From Enchytraeus crypticus (Eukaryota; Annelida; Clitellata; Enchytraeida; Enchytraeidae), in the NCBI GenBank assembly GCA_905160935.1, contig CAJHZI010000566.1:227501-291500 (forward strand): a stretch of 64,000 nucleotides of DNA, read 5' to 3'. Shown here one piece after another: positions 43,868 to 54,960 of the stretch. The notes beneath the pieces were generated by a model. It searched no databases. It saw only the letters and a program-made list of their open reading frames with translations, and was not told where the DNA came from. The first letter of the stretch is position 1, and the number at the start of each line of letters is the position of its first letter. Both the position numbers and the translations under genes were made by a program.

Positions 43868-44803
43868 ATGTCAGCTCAGGAGTCTACAGCAAGTCGCCCG
43901 GTCTCGCTTACAGTCTCTCATTCAGCACCGGTTTTGACGATTACAAATGACGAAACAAAGTCTGTACAATTAGGGTAATATAATTAATTAATTAATTATC
44001 TATTTAAATCTGTCTAATAAGATTACATTCTGCAGTATTCGTCTTGTTTGAGAAATCGCTACTTTTTTGATCTCTGAGAAGAGAAAGTCATGCAAATGCT
44101 ATAGCCGTTTTTATTTTAATTACAATTTCATTAATTATTTAATTGGACAACAAAAAATTAACATCACAGTACTTTTAGGAATCCATAACAGAGTTTTAAC
44201 GCCACTTTCTACATTTATACCTTCAACTCGTATCAATATCGGGGCTAACACTGATTTGAACCCAGGCCTCTACCTAACCGAACATGCTAGTTCCTTAGAT
44301 TTCTCTTATGTCATTAACTATGGGCCTACTACCCAATACTCTCTCCCTCTCTCTTAGTGCACTGCCTACTGGTAGGTCCATGTTATATATTAATTAATGA
44401 ACTCTTCATTGATTTATCGTAGTTCTATACCAATACAGATCTAAAATCCGATTCTATCGTGCTAAACACACATTTAAACTTAAAGATTTAAACACAAATG
44501 ATCGATTGAATTTTATTGATTGAATTCGATTGTTTTTTAATTTTATTTATTTATTTATTTTATATTTGTTTTAGAAACGACCCGGGAATATATGGTCCCG
44601 TAGGCACACGGAAAGCCTCTGTCAACTGGTTCAAGGCCACTCAAGCAGCTCAACTCTTGCCTCATCAGCATTCCCTCACTTCTAAAGGCATCTATGAGGA
44701 ATGGTTTCATGGAATTATCACCAGAAGGTATGCGGCATTGTAAGGTTGAATTGTAGCTACTATTATTGTAGTATAGTTGTCTACATTTCCTCCATTTCTA
44801 ACT

Positions 44804-44902
<99 letters not shown>

Positions 44903-47006
44903 AATTGGTATATTACTTAGTATATTATATATACTTAAACATGTATAAATTTAGTTAGTATATTTCCTAAATTAATTTTCATTTTCATTATTTGTTTATT
45001 TTCCATTAAATTATAATCCTTTTGTAATTTATTTACAAATAGTCAAGGAAGAATATTCAAAAGAATATTTGAAGCATACAAAAGGATCTAAGTAATATGA
45101 AATCATGTAATGTATTGAATTCGTTAACTTTTTAAGGAATACAATTAGAAGTAATTGAAATGTTACTGTATTTTTTAACTTAAAACTATTGTGAGGTGAA
45201 GCTTTTAGTAGGACAATGTTTAGATGTTCGAGTCGAGAGTTTCTATTGTCGAATAATTAATGACTCGCCCAAGCGGATAATTAATTAATTAATCAGTATT
45301 CTCGTTATTTAAAACACTGTGATGAGTGTTGGCATACAATTAATCGGTTGATTGAGAAATGAACACAACGGATGTAGATGGGTCAAGAGGTATTGCCAGT
45401 GCTTATAGTAGGAATTGAGAGCTATGGAGAACGGTCGGAATTTTTTGGACCCTTCTGTAGTGTATTCATAGGTATCATAGTATCTACTATGGGCGACTAG
45501 CAGGGAAAGCACCTCAGAAAAAAAGAGATCTAAAGCGGGTAAAAAGCTAATGTTAACGTCAGTTTCCTGAGCTTTCCTCACTTGAAAGCGACGTCATTGA
45601 CGGGCGAGCCCAGGTTCTGAACCCTGCACATACTGATCCGCGGTCGAATATCTTACCGACATCGCCACTGGCTCCAGTTAGGGGATCATAGATCCATGCG
45701 ATCCCTCCACCTTAAACCACTGGGAAGAGCTCAGTCATAGGTTGTATGAATATGAATCGTGAAGCTTAGATTCAAGTCCGAGATCAGTCTGGAATGAACG
45801 AAACTCAGAAGATGGAAAGTTTAGTTTAAAATACGTGCAGGATGTGGTACAGAGTTATATAATTCGTGTTGTTTAATTGTAAAATAAAATAAAAATTATT
45901 TATTTATACGACTATTAATTCACTTAGAGTTATTTAAAAGCTAGAATGTTGAATTATAATCATTGAGTGAGTAACAATTGGGAAAAATGGACTGAGAGCA
46001 TATTGTGCTAACAAAACAGACATTAAATCCTGGGCTCGCCCGTCACTGACATCGCTTTCGAGTGAGGAAACTGACGTTAACACTTAGCGTTTACTTCTTT
46101 ATGTCTAGTAAAGCTTATTTTATATCGTATTTTTTCGAATTAGAGAATCGGAGCGAATGCTGGAGAGTCGAGACGTGGGGTTTTTCCTGATAAGACTGGG
46201 TGAGAGTAGACTAGGGTACACACTGTCTTTCAGAGCGGAGGACAGGTGTCGCCACTATATGATAGACTTCATCGAGATCACACAACAGTACCACGTTGTA
46301 GGTGAACCAACCAGACATCCCAGTCTATCTGAACTAGTCGACCACTACAAACAGGTATGTGAAAAACATACCAACATTCCATCAACAACAATGCAAAGAT
46401 CACCAGCAGCAAAAGTCGCAAAATACTCAGCGTTAGATGGAATATCTTCAGAAAAAGAAGTATGTGAATGGCATGATTTCATTAAAACTCTTAAGATTAA
46501 CGTCCTTTTTGTAGCACAAAAACATCATCACCACTGGATGGAGATGTCGGTTAGATATTCGACCACGGAATTTCGACCACGGATAAGTGTCTGCAGGGTT
46601 CAAATCCTGGGTTCCCCCGTCACTGATATCGCTTTCGAGTGAGGAAACTGGCGTTAGCTGTCATTTTCCAACTAGGCCGTTAGAGGAGGTTAGGCTGTAT
46701 TTCGGAGCCTCCTGTTTGTCAGATAACGTAATACCGGTACCACTAAACCATTAAATAAATGACTAATGAAGATATATGATTCGTATGCATGTCGTAAGAT
46801 CTGAAGATAGCAGTAGGAAACCACCTCAGACTCATGCTTTTTTCCGAAAGCTGAAGATTAAATTGAAGTTTTCCGGGCCTAACTTGTTAATATGAGATTA
46901 ACTTGTTGCTAGATGGAATGCTTCTATTAGTCATCAGTGAGTGTGAAAGCAGATTATGATAGGGATGTGTATGTAGGACCTTTCTTCTTAATAAATAACA
47001 GAGGAT

Positions 47007-47063
<57 letters not shown>

Positions 47064-47068
47064 GAGAC

Positions 47069-47101
<33 letters not shown>

Positions 47102-50100
47102 AGGAGTGAGGGAGAGAGATAAGTATAACATTGAATTTAAATATTCAATGAATAATTAAGTAACTTTATGCAAATAACATGTATTAAAGTACGTACACTA
47201 TTAATTCTGAGTTGGCCTACCACCATGCTGTGTGCTTTAAAATGCCTAAATAAGCCTGTGCATGAGAGAAAAGTGAATCTATCATCATCAATCTACCGGA
47301 TAAATAAAATAATAGATCGCGAATGAATAATTGAATATACCTCGTTTCTCTGTTTAGAATTGGCTATTAGAATCAAACCATTTTTACAATCGATCAATAA
47401 ATCAATTAGTAAATCAGCTAATTGTGCCTGATAGCCTTCGCTCTAGTTGTGCCACGTTGCCACTAAGGCACAGATAACGTGTCGCAACAGTGTATTAACA
47501 ATTTTATTGCCAGGAATGATTAGATCTTATCTTTAAGTGTTGGCGCCGATTAACACTTTTACTGTTTGTACGGTCAACGATGTAAATGTTCCAGAATTTC
47601 AAGGCAACCCGCAATCAGCAGATTGAACGTTTTCATTCTTTGCGATTAATTTGTGATTAGTACACGGCACCATTTAATTTCAACTGATCCTGACGAATAG
47701 TAAAAAATTTACTATTGTTATTATTAGTTTTGCTTTAGTTCAAGTTCAACGTATGTCATTCTTCTAAACTTTTCTTTCTCTTCTTCATCCTCATAATTAT
47801 AATATAATGACATAGAGCCCTCAGTTCTCTATTCGGTTGTTAAAAATTTATAATTATAATTTATAAATATTATAAATGAATATTATATATATACATATAT
47901 AATTGCTGAGGCAATGATGGAGGAGGCCATGGAAGACTTGTAAGAAGAAATAAAAGCAGGAGGGAATTTGTTATAAGATGTACGATTTGCAGATGACCAA
48001 GGAATGGTAGAGGGCAGCGAGATTGGATTGCAGAAGATAATGGATAGGCAGAATGATACGGCCCTAAGATATGGCATGAAGATTAATATAAAAAAAGACC
48101 AAGGTTATGAGAGTGTCCAATAATAAAGGTGAAGTTAATATCAAAATAAATGGTACGAAATTGGAACAGGTAAGGAGTTTCAAATATTTGGGTCATACTA
48201 TAACCGATGATGGGAAATGTGAGACGGAAATATGCAGTAGGATTGCACAAGCAAAAGCGACCTTTGGTAGTAGAAAAGAACTATTAACAAAGTCTAAAGA
48301 AAGACATAAAGATAAAGATAGTGAAAACTTTAGTTTTGACCACGCTATTGTATGGATGTGAAACATGGACCTTAAGGAAGGAAGATATTAGGAAACTGGA
48401 GGCATTGGAAATGTGGATTTGGAGACGAATGGAGAGGATTAGCTGGACTCAAAAGGTTGCAAATGAGGAAGTCCTGGAGAGAGTTGGCACAGATAGACAG
48501 TTGATAAATGTATTAAGAAATAGGAGAAGAGATGGATAGGGCACATTCTAAGGGGGGAAGATCTTTTAAAAGAGGTCATAGAAGGTAGAATGGAAGGAAA
48601 AAGAGGCAGGGGCAGGCCGAGATTAGGTATGTTAGATGATTTAAAGACCCACTCATATGTGGAAATAAAGAGGAAGGCGGAAGACAGAGAAGAGTGGAGG
48701 CGTTATGTACCATGGACCTGCCAGTAGGCAGTGCACTAAGCACATATATATTTATATATAATACGTAAATATATATAAAAGAAAAAGTCTCTCTCTCTCT
48801 CTCCTATCAAATGGTAGGCTCGAGATATGCGTACTTGCGTATAATAATTTACCCTCTTACTTAAGTTCGCATCTATCTGCAAACTGGTCCCATAGCAAAT
48901 TTTGTTGCTTAATTAGGCTACGCTTAGTGGTTGCCTACAATTTACGTGTATAAATATATTAGACAAGTTACAGCTCGAATTTCTTTTACTTATAGACTGA
49001 TAGATTAATTGATGGCATTAATTATTTTGATTGATTGATAATCTAAATTTTTGATTAATTTTATGACGATAGATTAATTGACAGGATGACTTAGACTGAC
49101 AGATTAATTGATATGATTCTTTCTACTGATAGATTAATTAATAGTATTATTTAAGCTCATACATAAATTGATAATAGGCCGGTATTATTTAAGCAGATAG
49201 GCCTAGATCAATTTCATGATAGGATTATTTACATAGATCGATTAATTGATAGTACTGTTTAGACGTATAGATTAATATATAGGATTATTTGAAGCACTTG
49301 GCGCGGTGCGTCGTTTATTAAGCAGTGTTTGGTTTTTGTTTGGAGTGCCGGGGCGGCAACAGCTAGTCTACTGGTCAAGGGCTGCCTATGCTATGTTACA
49401 AACACTAGCGGACAAATGTTGCGCAATCCTATCTCTGAGATCAATTATTCCAAGTATTGGCAATATTCTACATGTATAAGTCTAATCGCCGACGTGCTAT
49501 ACATTAAATAGAAATAATGCCGTTTACGTTTCTGTCGGGGTCGATGTAAATCTTTTAAAAAAGTATAGGTTGATTTCAAAATATGATGGCAAAAGAAATT
49601 ATAACATTCTACCAGATAATTAATATATAGCTTATAAGAACAAGGGTTGAATGATGGAAGGAGGGCTGAAACTGAGGTTAGAGGGCGGGGGGGGGGGGCT
49701 AAGCCCTCCTAATCTCGTCCCTGTTTAATGCGTAGTTGCTTAACATCGTCACTGACATCGTCTTCGAGTGAGGAAACTGACGTTAACATAAAAAACGTAA
49801 CATACTGACGTTAGCTTTACCAGCATTTTTAAGTAAGATATGCAAATCTAAAGTTTAACTCATTTATTTATTTCAGAATCGTCTTCAGAACTGGTCAGGA
49901 GTATTAACGGAAGCCTGTCCACAGGTCTGTGATAACAAGCTATCAGTACTGATAACAACGTAGGAGGACTGATAACTACATATCAGGACTGATAACAATG
50001 TAGGAGGACTGACAACAACATATCAGTACTGATAATAACGTAGGAGGACTGACAACAACATATCAGTACTGAGAACAACGTAGGAGGATTGATAACAACA

Positions 50101-51906
50101 TATCAGGACTGATAACAACCTATCAGGACTTATAACAACGTATCAGGACTGATAACAACCTATCAGGACTATCTCTTAATTATCATTCAGTTATTAGACT
50201 TATAGACGAATGGTCAGTTGTAGTCTGGTCAAGGTAGGCAATGATTCATCATTGCCTACCTTGACCAGACTACAACTGACCATACGTACGAAAATAAATC
50301 ATAAATAAATAACATAAATAAAGAATTAATTTATTGAATAAATATCATAAATAAAGAATTAATTTATTGAATAAATATCATAAATAAAGAATTAATGTAA
50401 TGAATAAATATCATAAATAAAGAATTAATTTATTGAATAAATATCATAAATAAAGAATTAATTTATTGAATAAATATCATAAATAAAGAATTAATTTATT
50501 GAATAAATATCATAAATAAAGAATTAATGTAATGAATAAATCATAAGTAATAAAAATATAAATAATAATTGATTTTAAATCTTAAGTTATGAAAATTAGA
50601 AGAACTACTGATATCTACGCAATATACTGTATATGGAATTTGTAAAGCACAATCGTTACCGCAGTGTATGCGTTAGTAAACTGTTTCGAACATGTACCGT
50701 CTTCGGAATTACCTGGGAAGTGTGATTTCAGTCAGCTTCCTGTAGTGAAGGATGACTGAAATAAACTTCTCATGTAAATTAGCATAGATCTACACTTTAA
50801 AACAGTATTCTAAGTTTGCCCTTAGTTTGAAAAAATCCTTCTAACGTACATGCACATCTGAACTTTGCGAGAAAACATACAGTTTGTATTTGTAAATATT
50901 TCTTCTTTTTTCTATTCAACAGGACGAGGGTCAGTGCGATTATTTGGAGTTGGTGATTACACCACAAGATGAAAAATCAGTAAGTTAATTATTACAATAT
51001 CATTATCATCTTCCCTTTAATCCCACTTTAACCAGAGTCGGGATACGAATAGACTTTCAAGTTTATCCATGCGTTTAAATTTTGTGGCAATTTTTGGAGC
51101 CAAGGCGCTCACCAACCGAATGCCCTTTCTGACGTTGGTTTGGATCTAGTTTTATATTGTCTTCTACGACACGTGCATATTTACACGGTTGGTCAATTCT
51201 TCAAGCAACCCGCACGCAACACGGTGAAGCCCTGTGCAATAAGTAAGTAATATAAGTAAAATACAGCAATAAGTAGTAATTAATTGAACCAACTACTTAA
51301 AATACTGAACAATTATTTATTTTGTTCCTTGAATTATGATTCAGTGAGTACCAGTCTTCTTTCATATATTACTACTACGAATGATGTTGAATCCATAGGT
51401 TGAAGTCAGAGTGCAGTTGTATTGCAGTCGAAGATCTTTCCGGCTAGGTCCATCGCTGACTAAATCGTTCTAAAACCATAGACTCCAAATGCAGTTGTAC
51501 TTAGATTTTGAAATAAGTTCATCTCTCTAAAATATAGCATAACTTAAAGATACTAACATTTCATTGTTATATTAACCGATACTAAGCCTATAGCAGAATC
51601 GATTGGGTTTCTGTCTAAGCTCCAGAAAGTATGGGATTCATTCAAGATAAAACTAACTTAACTGTAGATATAAAAGAAGAAGATACACCACAGCCAATAA
51701 AATGATGGCAAACTTTCACTCACTTCCGGTTCGATGATAGCTCACTGAAAGCCTATTAAAAGCAATTAACTGTGTTATTTATTAACGAGTTTCATCAAAA
51801 TTTAATGTAAACAAAAGAGTTTATTTGCTACCATGGGACTATATTGCAGTTCTTGTTACTGAATCTTCTAGTTCTCTCTAATACTTCGTTGAACGTAACC
51901 CTAATA

Positions 51907-51940
<34 letters not shown>

Positions 51941-52895
51941 AATAACACACATTATAGTGAAATGATCAACTATGTTGATATCTATCACTTTTAACACCAC
52001 ATGTTATATCCATTAGGCAATTTAGTCCATTTTCCGTGTTGCCAGTCCAGTGAATGTCCGAGATTTTACTCTCAGATCAGCGCGGCTGGGATTCGAACCC
52101 ACGAGAGTTCAATTCACCTCAGGGTCTGTCATTTAAAACTTCATGACGTTATCTACACCCTTAACCATTGCGCTATTGAGACATTCCCTACTCTCTTTCC
52201 CTTCTGTATATCTTCAGCTGAACACAATATGGAGACGCCCCAGACTGGAAGCGACTGCCCCACTGTACGAGACCAGCTCGGTGCAGGCCGGGGGTCAGTA
52301 CGGTATAGCCCTGACCCAGCACACCACGGCCCATCCTGCCTCTGTCACCAGGGCCCTCAACCATCTCCTGCTGAAGAACAAGCGTCAGGAGGTCGAGGAG
52401 GAAGCCAGGTACACTGCTGAGCCTGCTGCAGCACCTCCAGAGCCTGCTAAGAGAAGACCCTGCCCGTCAGGGAGCGGTTCAGAGGGATTGGTGAACCCTT
52501 CAGGGTCAGCCAATACTTCTGGGTTAAACTGTTCGAGGTCGGCGCAAGCAGGTCCATTGAACGACTCAAAGACAGTGCTTGGTCCCAGACACAGCTCCCC
52601 AGAACTACCAAGAGTGAATCACACGTATTGCGATGTAGATAGTGAAGATAAGGGTAAAGTAAATGGATATGATAAGTCACATGATGTAAGAAATGCGACG
52701 AAGAGAAATAATAGAAACACTGGCAGCAATGGTAGCGACAGTAGTATTAGCAGTATTGGCAGCAGAATTAGCAACACTAGTAGCAACAGCAACAACAATC
52801 GCTTAAGCTGTGACAGCGCAACCGTTGCATCAATTGACAACAAACGGAGGCCCTTACCGGCAATTCCATCGCATGAATCTAAACCTGCTTTATAG
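43868..52895 (+). CDS. SH2-domain adaptor, SH2D7/HSH2D/SH2D2A-like, 6 exons
   Basis: Cytoplasmic phosphotyrosine-binding adaptor with one SH2 domain and no kinase or other enzyme domain. Coding exons: 43868-43974, 44575-44727, 46144-46354, 49877-49924, 50923-50979, 52218-52895; 1254 nt, 417 aa, all GT/AG with consistent phase. The leading NWF...TQAAQLL segment just before the SH2 domain resembles the vertebrate SH2D7/HSH2D group. SH2 landmarks: EEWFHGIITRRE at the start, FFLIRLGES (the phosphate-binding FLVR box, Arg present), GYTLSFRAEDRCRHYMID, VVGEPTRHPSLSELVDHY. The tail is Ser/Asn-rich with possible phosphotyrosine sites (CDYLEL, PLYETSS, YCDVDSE) and a Pro motif RRPLPAIP that could bind SH3 domains. 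The start is the first plausible Met; an acceptor-like TTTTATAG about 50 bp earlier means an upstream exon is possible. Exact orthology within the group is unsure. Confidence 0.9.
44340..44388 (-). mobile_element. LINE 3'-terminal fragment
   Basis: About 45 bp: CTCTCTCTTAGTGCACTGCC then TACTGGTAGGTCCATG, the reverse complement of the LINE terminus. A similar scrap lies at 57858-57895. In SH2 intron 1. Confidence 0.75.
44811..44897. repeat. (TA)n(TG)n compound microsatellite
   Basis: About 32 bp of TA followed by about 55 bp of TG, 85 bp downstream of the SH2 exon-2 donor. Confidence 0.95.
45540..45676 (-). mobile_element. SINE-A copy
   Basis: Full-length, minus orientation, in SH2 intron 2, with a 12-base internal duplication (CTGAGCTTTCCT inserted in the GTTTCCTCACT block). 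Head, B box and terminal AAAAAGCTAA recognisable. Confidence 0.85.
46980..47110. repeat. (GA)n microsatellite after a family D element
   Basis: About 120 bp of GA with CA steps, directly following the 3' end of a family D copy (46740-46980). Shows the element end growing into a microsatellite. Confidence 0.9.
47896..48740 (+). mobile_element. Second dead LINE copy, 5' truncated
   Basis: About 95 percent identical by eye to the LINE at 26-27 kb, starting slightly further in (GCTGAGGCAATGATGG). Two codons near 47940 and 47973 have become stops (TAA), and small indels (an extra A near 48097, a loss near 48290) break the frame, so it cannot encode a working reverse transcriptase. It ends GGCAGTGCACTAAG, here without a long GA tail. 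In SH2 intron 3, sense orientation. Confidence 0.92.
49921..50170. repeat. 20-bp/40-bp minisatellite starting at the SH2 exon-4 donor
   Basis: Alternating units of GATAACAACGTAGGAGGACT and GATAACAACATATCAGTACT. The first recognisable unit, CAGGTCTGTGATAACAAG, spans the exon-4 donor (exon end 49924) and resembles the later CAGGACTGATAACAAC. The junction sequence itself is not faithfully kept in the later copies. Confidence 0.85.
50210..50283. repeat. Perfect 36-bp inverted repeat with 2-nt loop
   Basis: Arms 50210-50245 and 50248-50283 are exact reverse complements, with TC between them. It lies in SH2 intron 4, between two minisatellites. The arms contain no TA repeat and have mixed composition, so the symmetry is not due to simple sequence. 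Confidence 0.97.
50297..50535. repeat. 34-bp AT-rich minisatellite in SH2 intron 4
   Basis: Seven copies of about 34 bp: AATAAATATCATAAATAAAG then AATTAATTTATTG. Two copies share the variant AATTAATGTAATG, suggesting a higher-order duplication. Confidence 0.92.
51948..52187 (-). mobile_element. SINE-B, full-length reference copy
   Basis: On minus: A-box-like TAGCGCAATGG (52165-52175) and B-box GGTTCGAATCC (52089-52099), the latter a perfect pol III consensus. Their spacing of about 65 bp would fit a tRNA with a long variable arm or an insertion. The body carries GAGAGTAAAATCTCGGACATT and the end TTTCACTATAATG. It stops about 30 bp before the acceptor of SH2 exon 6 (52218). The frame starting at 52001 crosses it and is not a gene. 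Confidence 0.88.
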
Positions 52896-52904
52896 CCTTC
52901 GTTA

Positions 52905-53010
52905 TCAGCCACGTGTCGTCATTAAGACACGGGCACAGGTGTCGTCATTAAGACAAGGGCACAGGTGTCGTAATTAAGACATGGACGCAGCAGGTGTCGT
53001 CATTAAGACA
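52905..53010. repeat. 28-bp repeat in the SH2 3' UTR
   Basis: Four copies of GTGTCGTCATTAAGACA plus a variable GGGCACAG part, starting about 10 bp after the SH2 stop codon. Each unit contains a short inverted repeat (GTGTC...GACAC-like), so the transcript could form a row of small hairpins. Confidence 0.85.
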
Positions 53011-53108
53011 TGGGCATTGCAATATATTGATAATTTAAATCTCAGATATGGATTGTTGTTAGTTACAAAAACGGACTGTAAAATTTACAGCCAACAGAAA
53101 GATTACTT

Positions 53109-53114
53109 AATAAA
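53109..53114 (+). terminator. Poly(A) signal of the SH2 gene
   Basis: AATAAA 214 bp after the stop codon, the first on the plus strand downstream of the gene. Confidence 0.5.
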
Positions 53115-54887
53115 GGTGCGAGGATAAAATTACTGAATATAATTAAGAGTAATATCTAAAAACTACAAATGTAGGATAAAAATAGTATAAAAAAGATTAG
53201 TATTATTACCAATAATAGTTAACCACAGATAACTTTCGAGGCTCTTCTCAACCAGAAGACCTCGAGAAGTTGGATAACGATTTAAAGTGTTCTTTTGATT
53301 GAACCGTGTCTAGACACACCCAAGTCTTCGACTGATAGAGATAAAATATACCGCTCATATCAGCGCTATAATTCATTTACTTATTACACCTTTGACATTC
53401 GGTTGGTCCAGAAATTGCTACAAACATTTAAACGAATGGAAAAGATTCAAATAGGGGATTGACATATGATGTACGACAGAGAGGATTTGAGACAGTCTAT
53501 TCGTATCTCGACCCTAGTTAAACTGGGATTCAAGGGAAGATGATGATTACACCTATGACGTTGCTGTTAATAGCCCAGAATGACAGCTCCGGGATTTGAA
53601 TCCATCTTTGGAAGGGGTCATCATCTGGCGTTAAGCAGTTAGGCCTAGAGACGGACAGGGTTACCACTAGCTAGGTTAGCAGTGACAGTGTTATACCAAA
53701 TCTATACATTTTGGCATGTAAATTAGAAAATATCATAACATCATATTCGGTGTCACCATTACCTCGGTTATCATTGTCATCATCATAATGACGCAAGCGT
53801 TATCTAGTCGATTATCTACGTCGTAATTTACTTTCTATTGGCTAGAAATTATTATTGATAATTATTGATTTATTTCGGTGATTTTTCATATATATACATG
53901 TATTTTAGTACATTTCAACTTTTCAATCTTCAACATGTTGTAAGCCTAACCATATGTAATTTATGTTATATACAGTAATATCTACTAAATACTAAGAAAG
54001 ATGTGGAATACATAAGCATGAATTACCCCTCAGAATATTTCCTGTGATGATAGTGTTGTTGAAAAATTGTGTTTGTTAATATAATTGAGGATTAGAATTC
54101 AAAACATTGCCGATTCTTTTCTATAGTGTCTTCAATGTAAATCACTTGGATTAAATACTACAAATATAAATCAATCAAGCCTACCTTTATTTCATTCAAC
54201 AACTAAACATACATGCTCAACATTTACTACCCTGGCATTTAGCTTTATTTTGTTAACAATACAAATTTTAATTAACACAACGAACACCAGCCCTTTAATT
54301 ACAGGCAAGCTAATATATAGCATGTATTGTATTGCTACATGTAAATGCTATATCTTTACCATTGATTTTAGTATTAATACTCCCTATAAGATTAGAATTA
54401 AATAACAATACTTCTAAAACATACACTGCGTTTGTCGCACGAGATATTGAAAAGTCTATTTCAATACATTCACGCTAATTAATTACTTGCATATTTGATT
54501 TTCTGTACGAAAACCTTAGAAAATGATAATAAATATTTAAAATTATTTCAGGAAAAGCCAGTGGGTGACAGTAGAATAGAACAAATGCAGACCATGCATT
54601 TTTGAGAGATTACTGCTGAGAAACAGAAAAAAGCAAAGGAAAACTACTTTAAAAGCTATATTTTAAAATCAGATTATACTATGGATTGGATAGGGCCTCC
54701 AATCTTCCATATAACTTGAGAGTATTTAAAGTGCTACATAGTGAGTCAATAATACCTTGGAATGATATTTGGAAAACATCAAGGACCGAATGAGGTAAAG
54801 GTTTTGTTGAAAAATCTCTGCAAAATAATCTATTAATGTAAACTATATAATGTACAGTTATCAAAATTTTACAATCAATTTCAAAAT
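53115..54887. other. Intergenic stretch between convergent genes
   Basis: Lies between the tail ends of the SH2 gene (plus) and the helicase gene (minus). Contains a family C repeat at about 53390-53545. The rest is AT-rich with nothing recognised. Confidence 0.55.
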
Positions 54888-54893
54888 TTTATT
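54888..54893 (-). terminator. Poly(A) signal of the strawberry-notch-type gene
   Basis: AATAAA on the minus strand (TTTATT on plus), about 70 bp after the stop codon at 54961, a usual position. Confidence 0.55.
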
Positions 54894-54960
54894 AATGTAA
54901 ATTCTAAATTGAATATTGCTTACTGAAATTTATACGCGTGCTTTCTCTAAATTTCAGAGC

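Noticed and set aside
46157-46642. 161-aa continuous frame as a single-exon SH2 protein
   Set aside because: The SH2 homology stops at the GT donor after HYKQ (46354), and the following residues come from intron and a SINE-A. The next exon at 49877 restores family-like sequence.
52001-52420. 139-aa frame across the SINE-B and SH2 exon 6
   Set aside because: A different frame from the SH2 coding frame; its first half is SINE sequence shared with the frame at 32607-32843.
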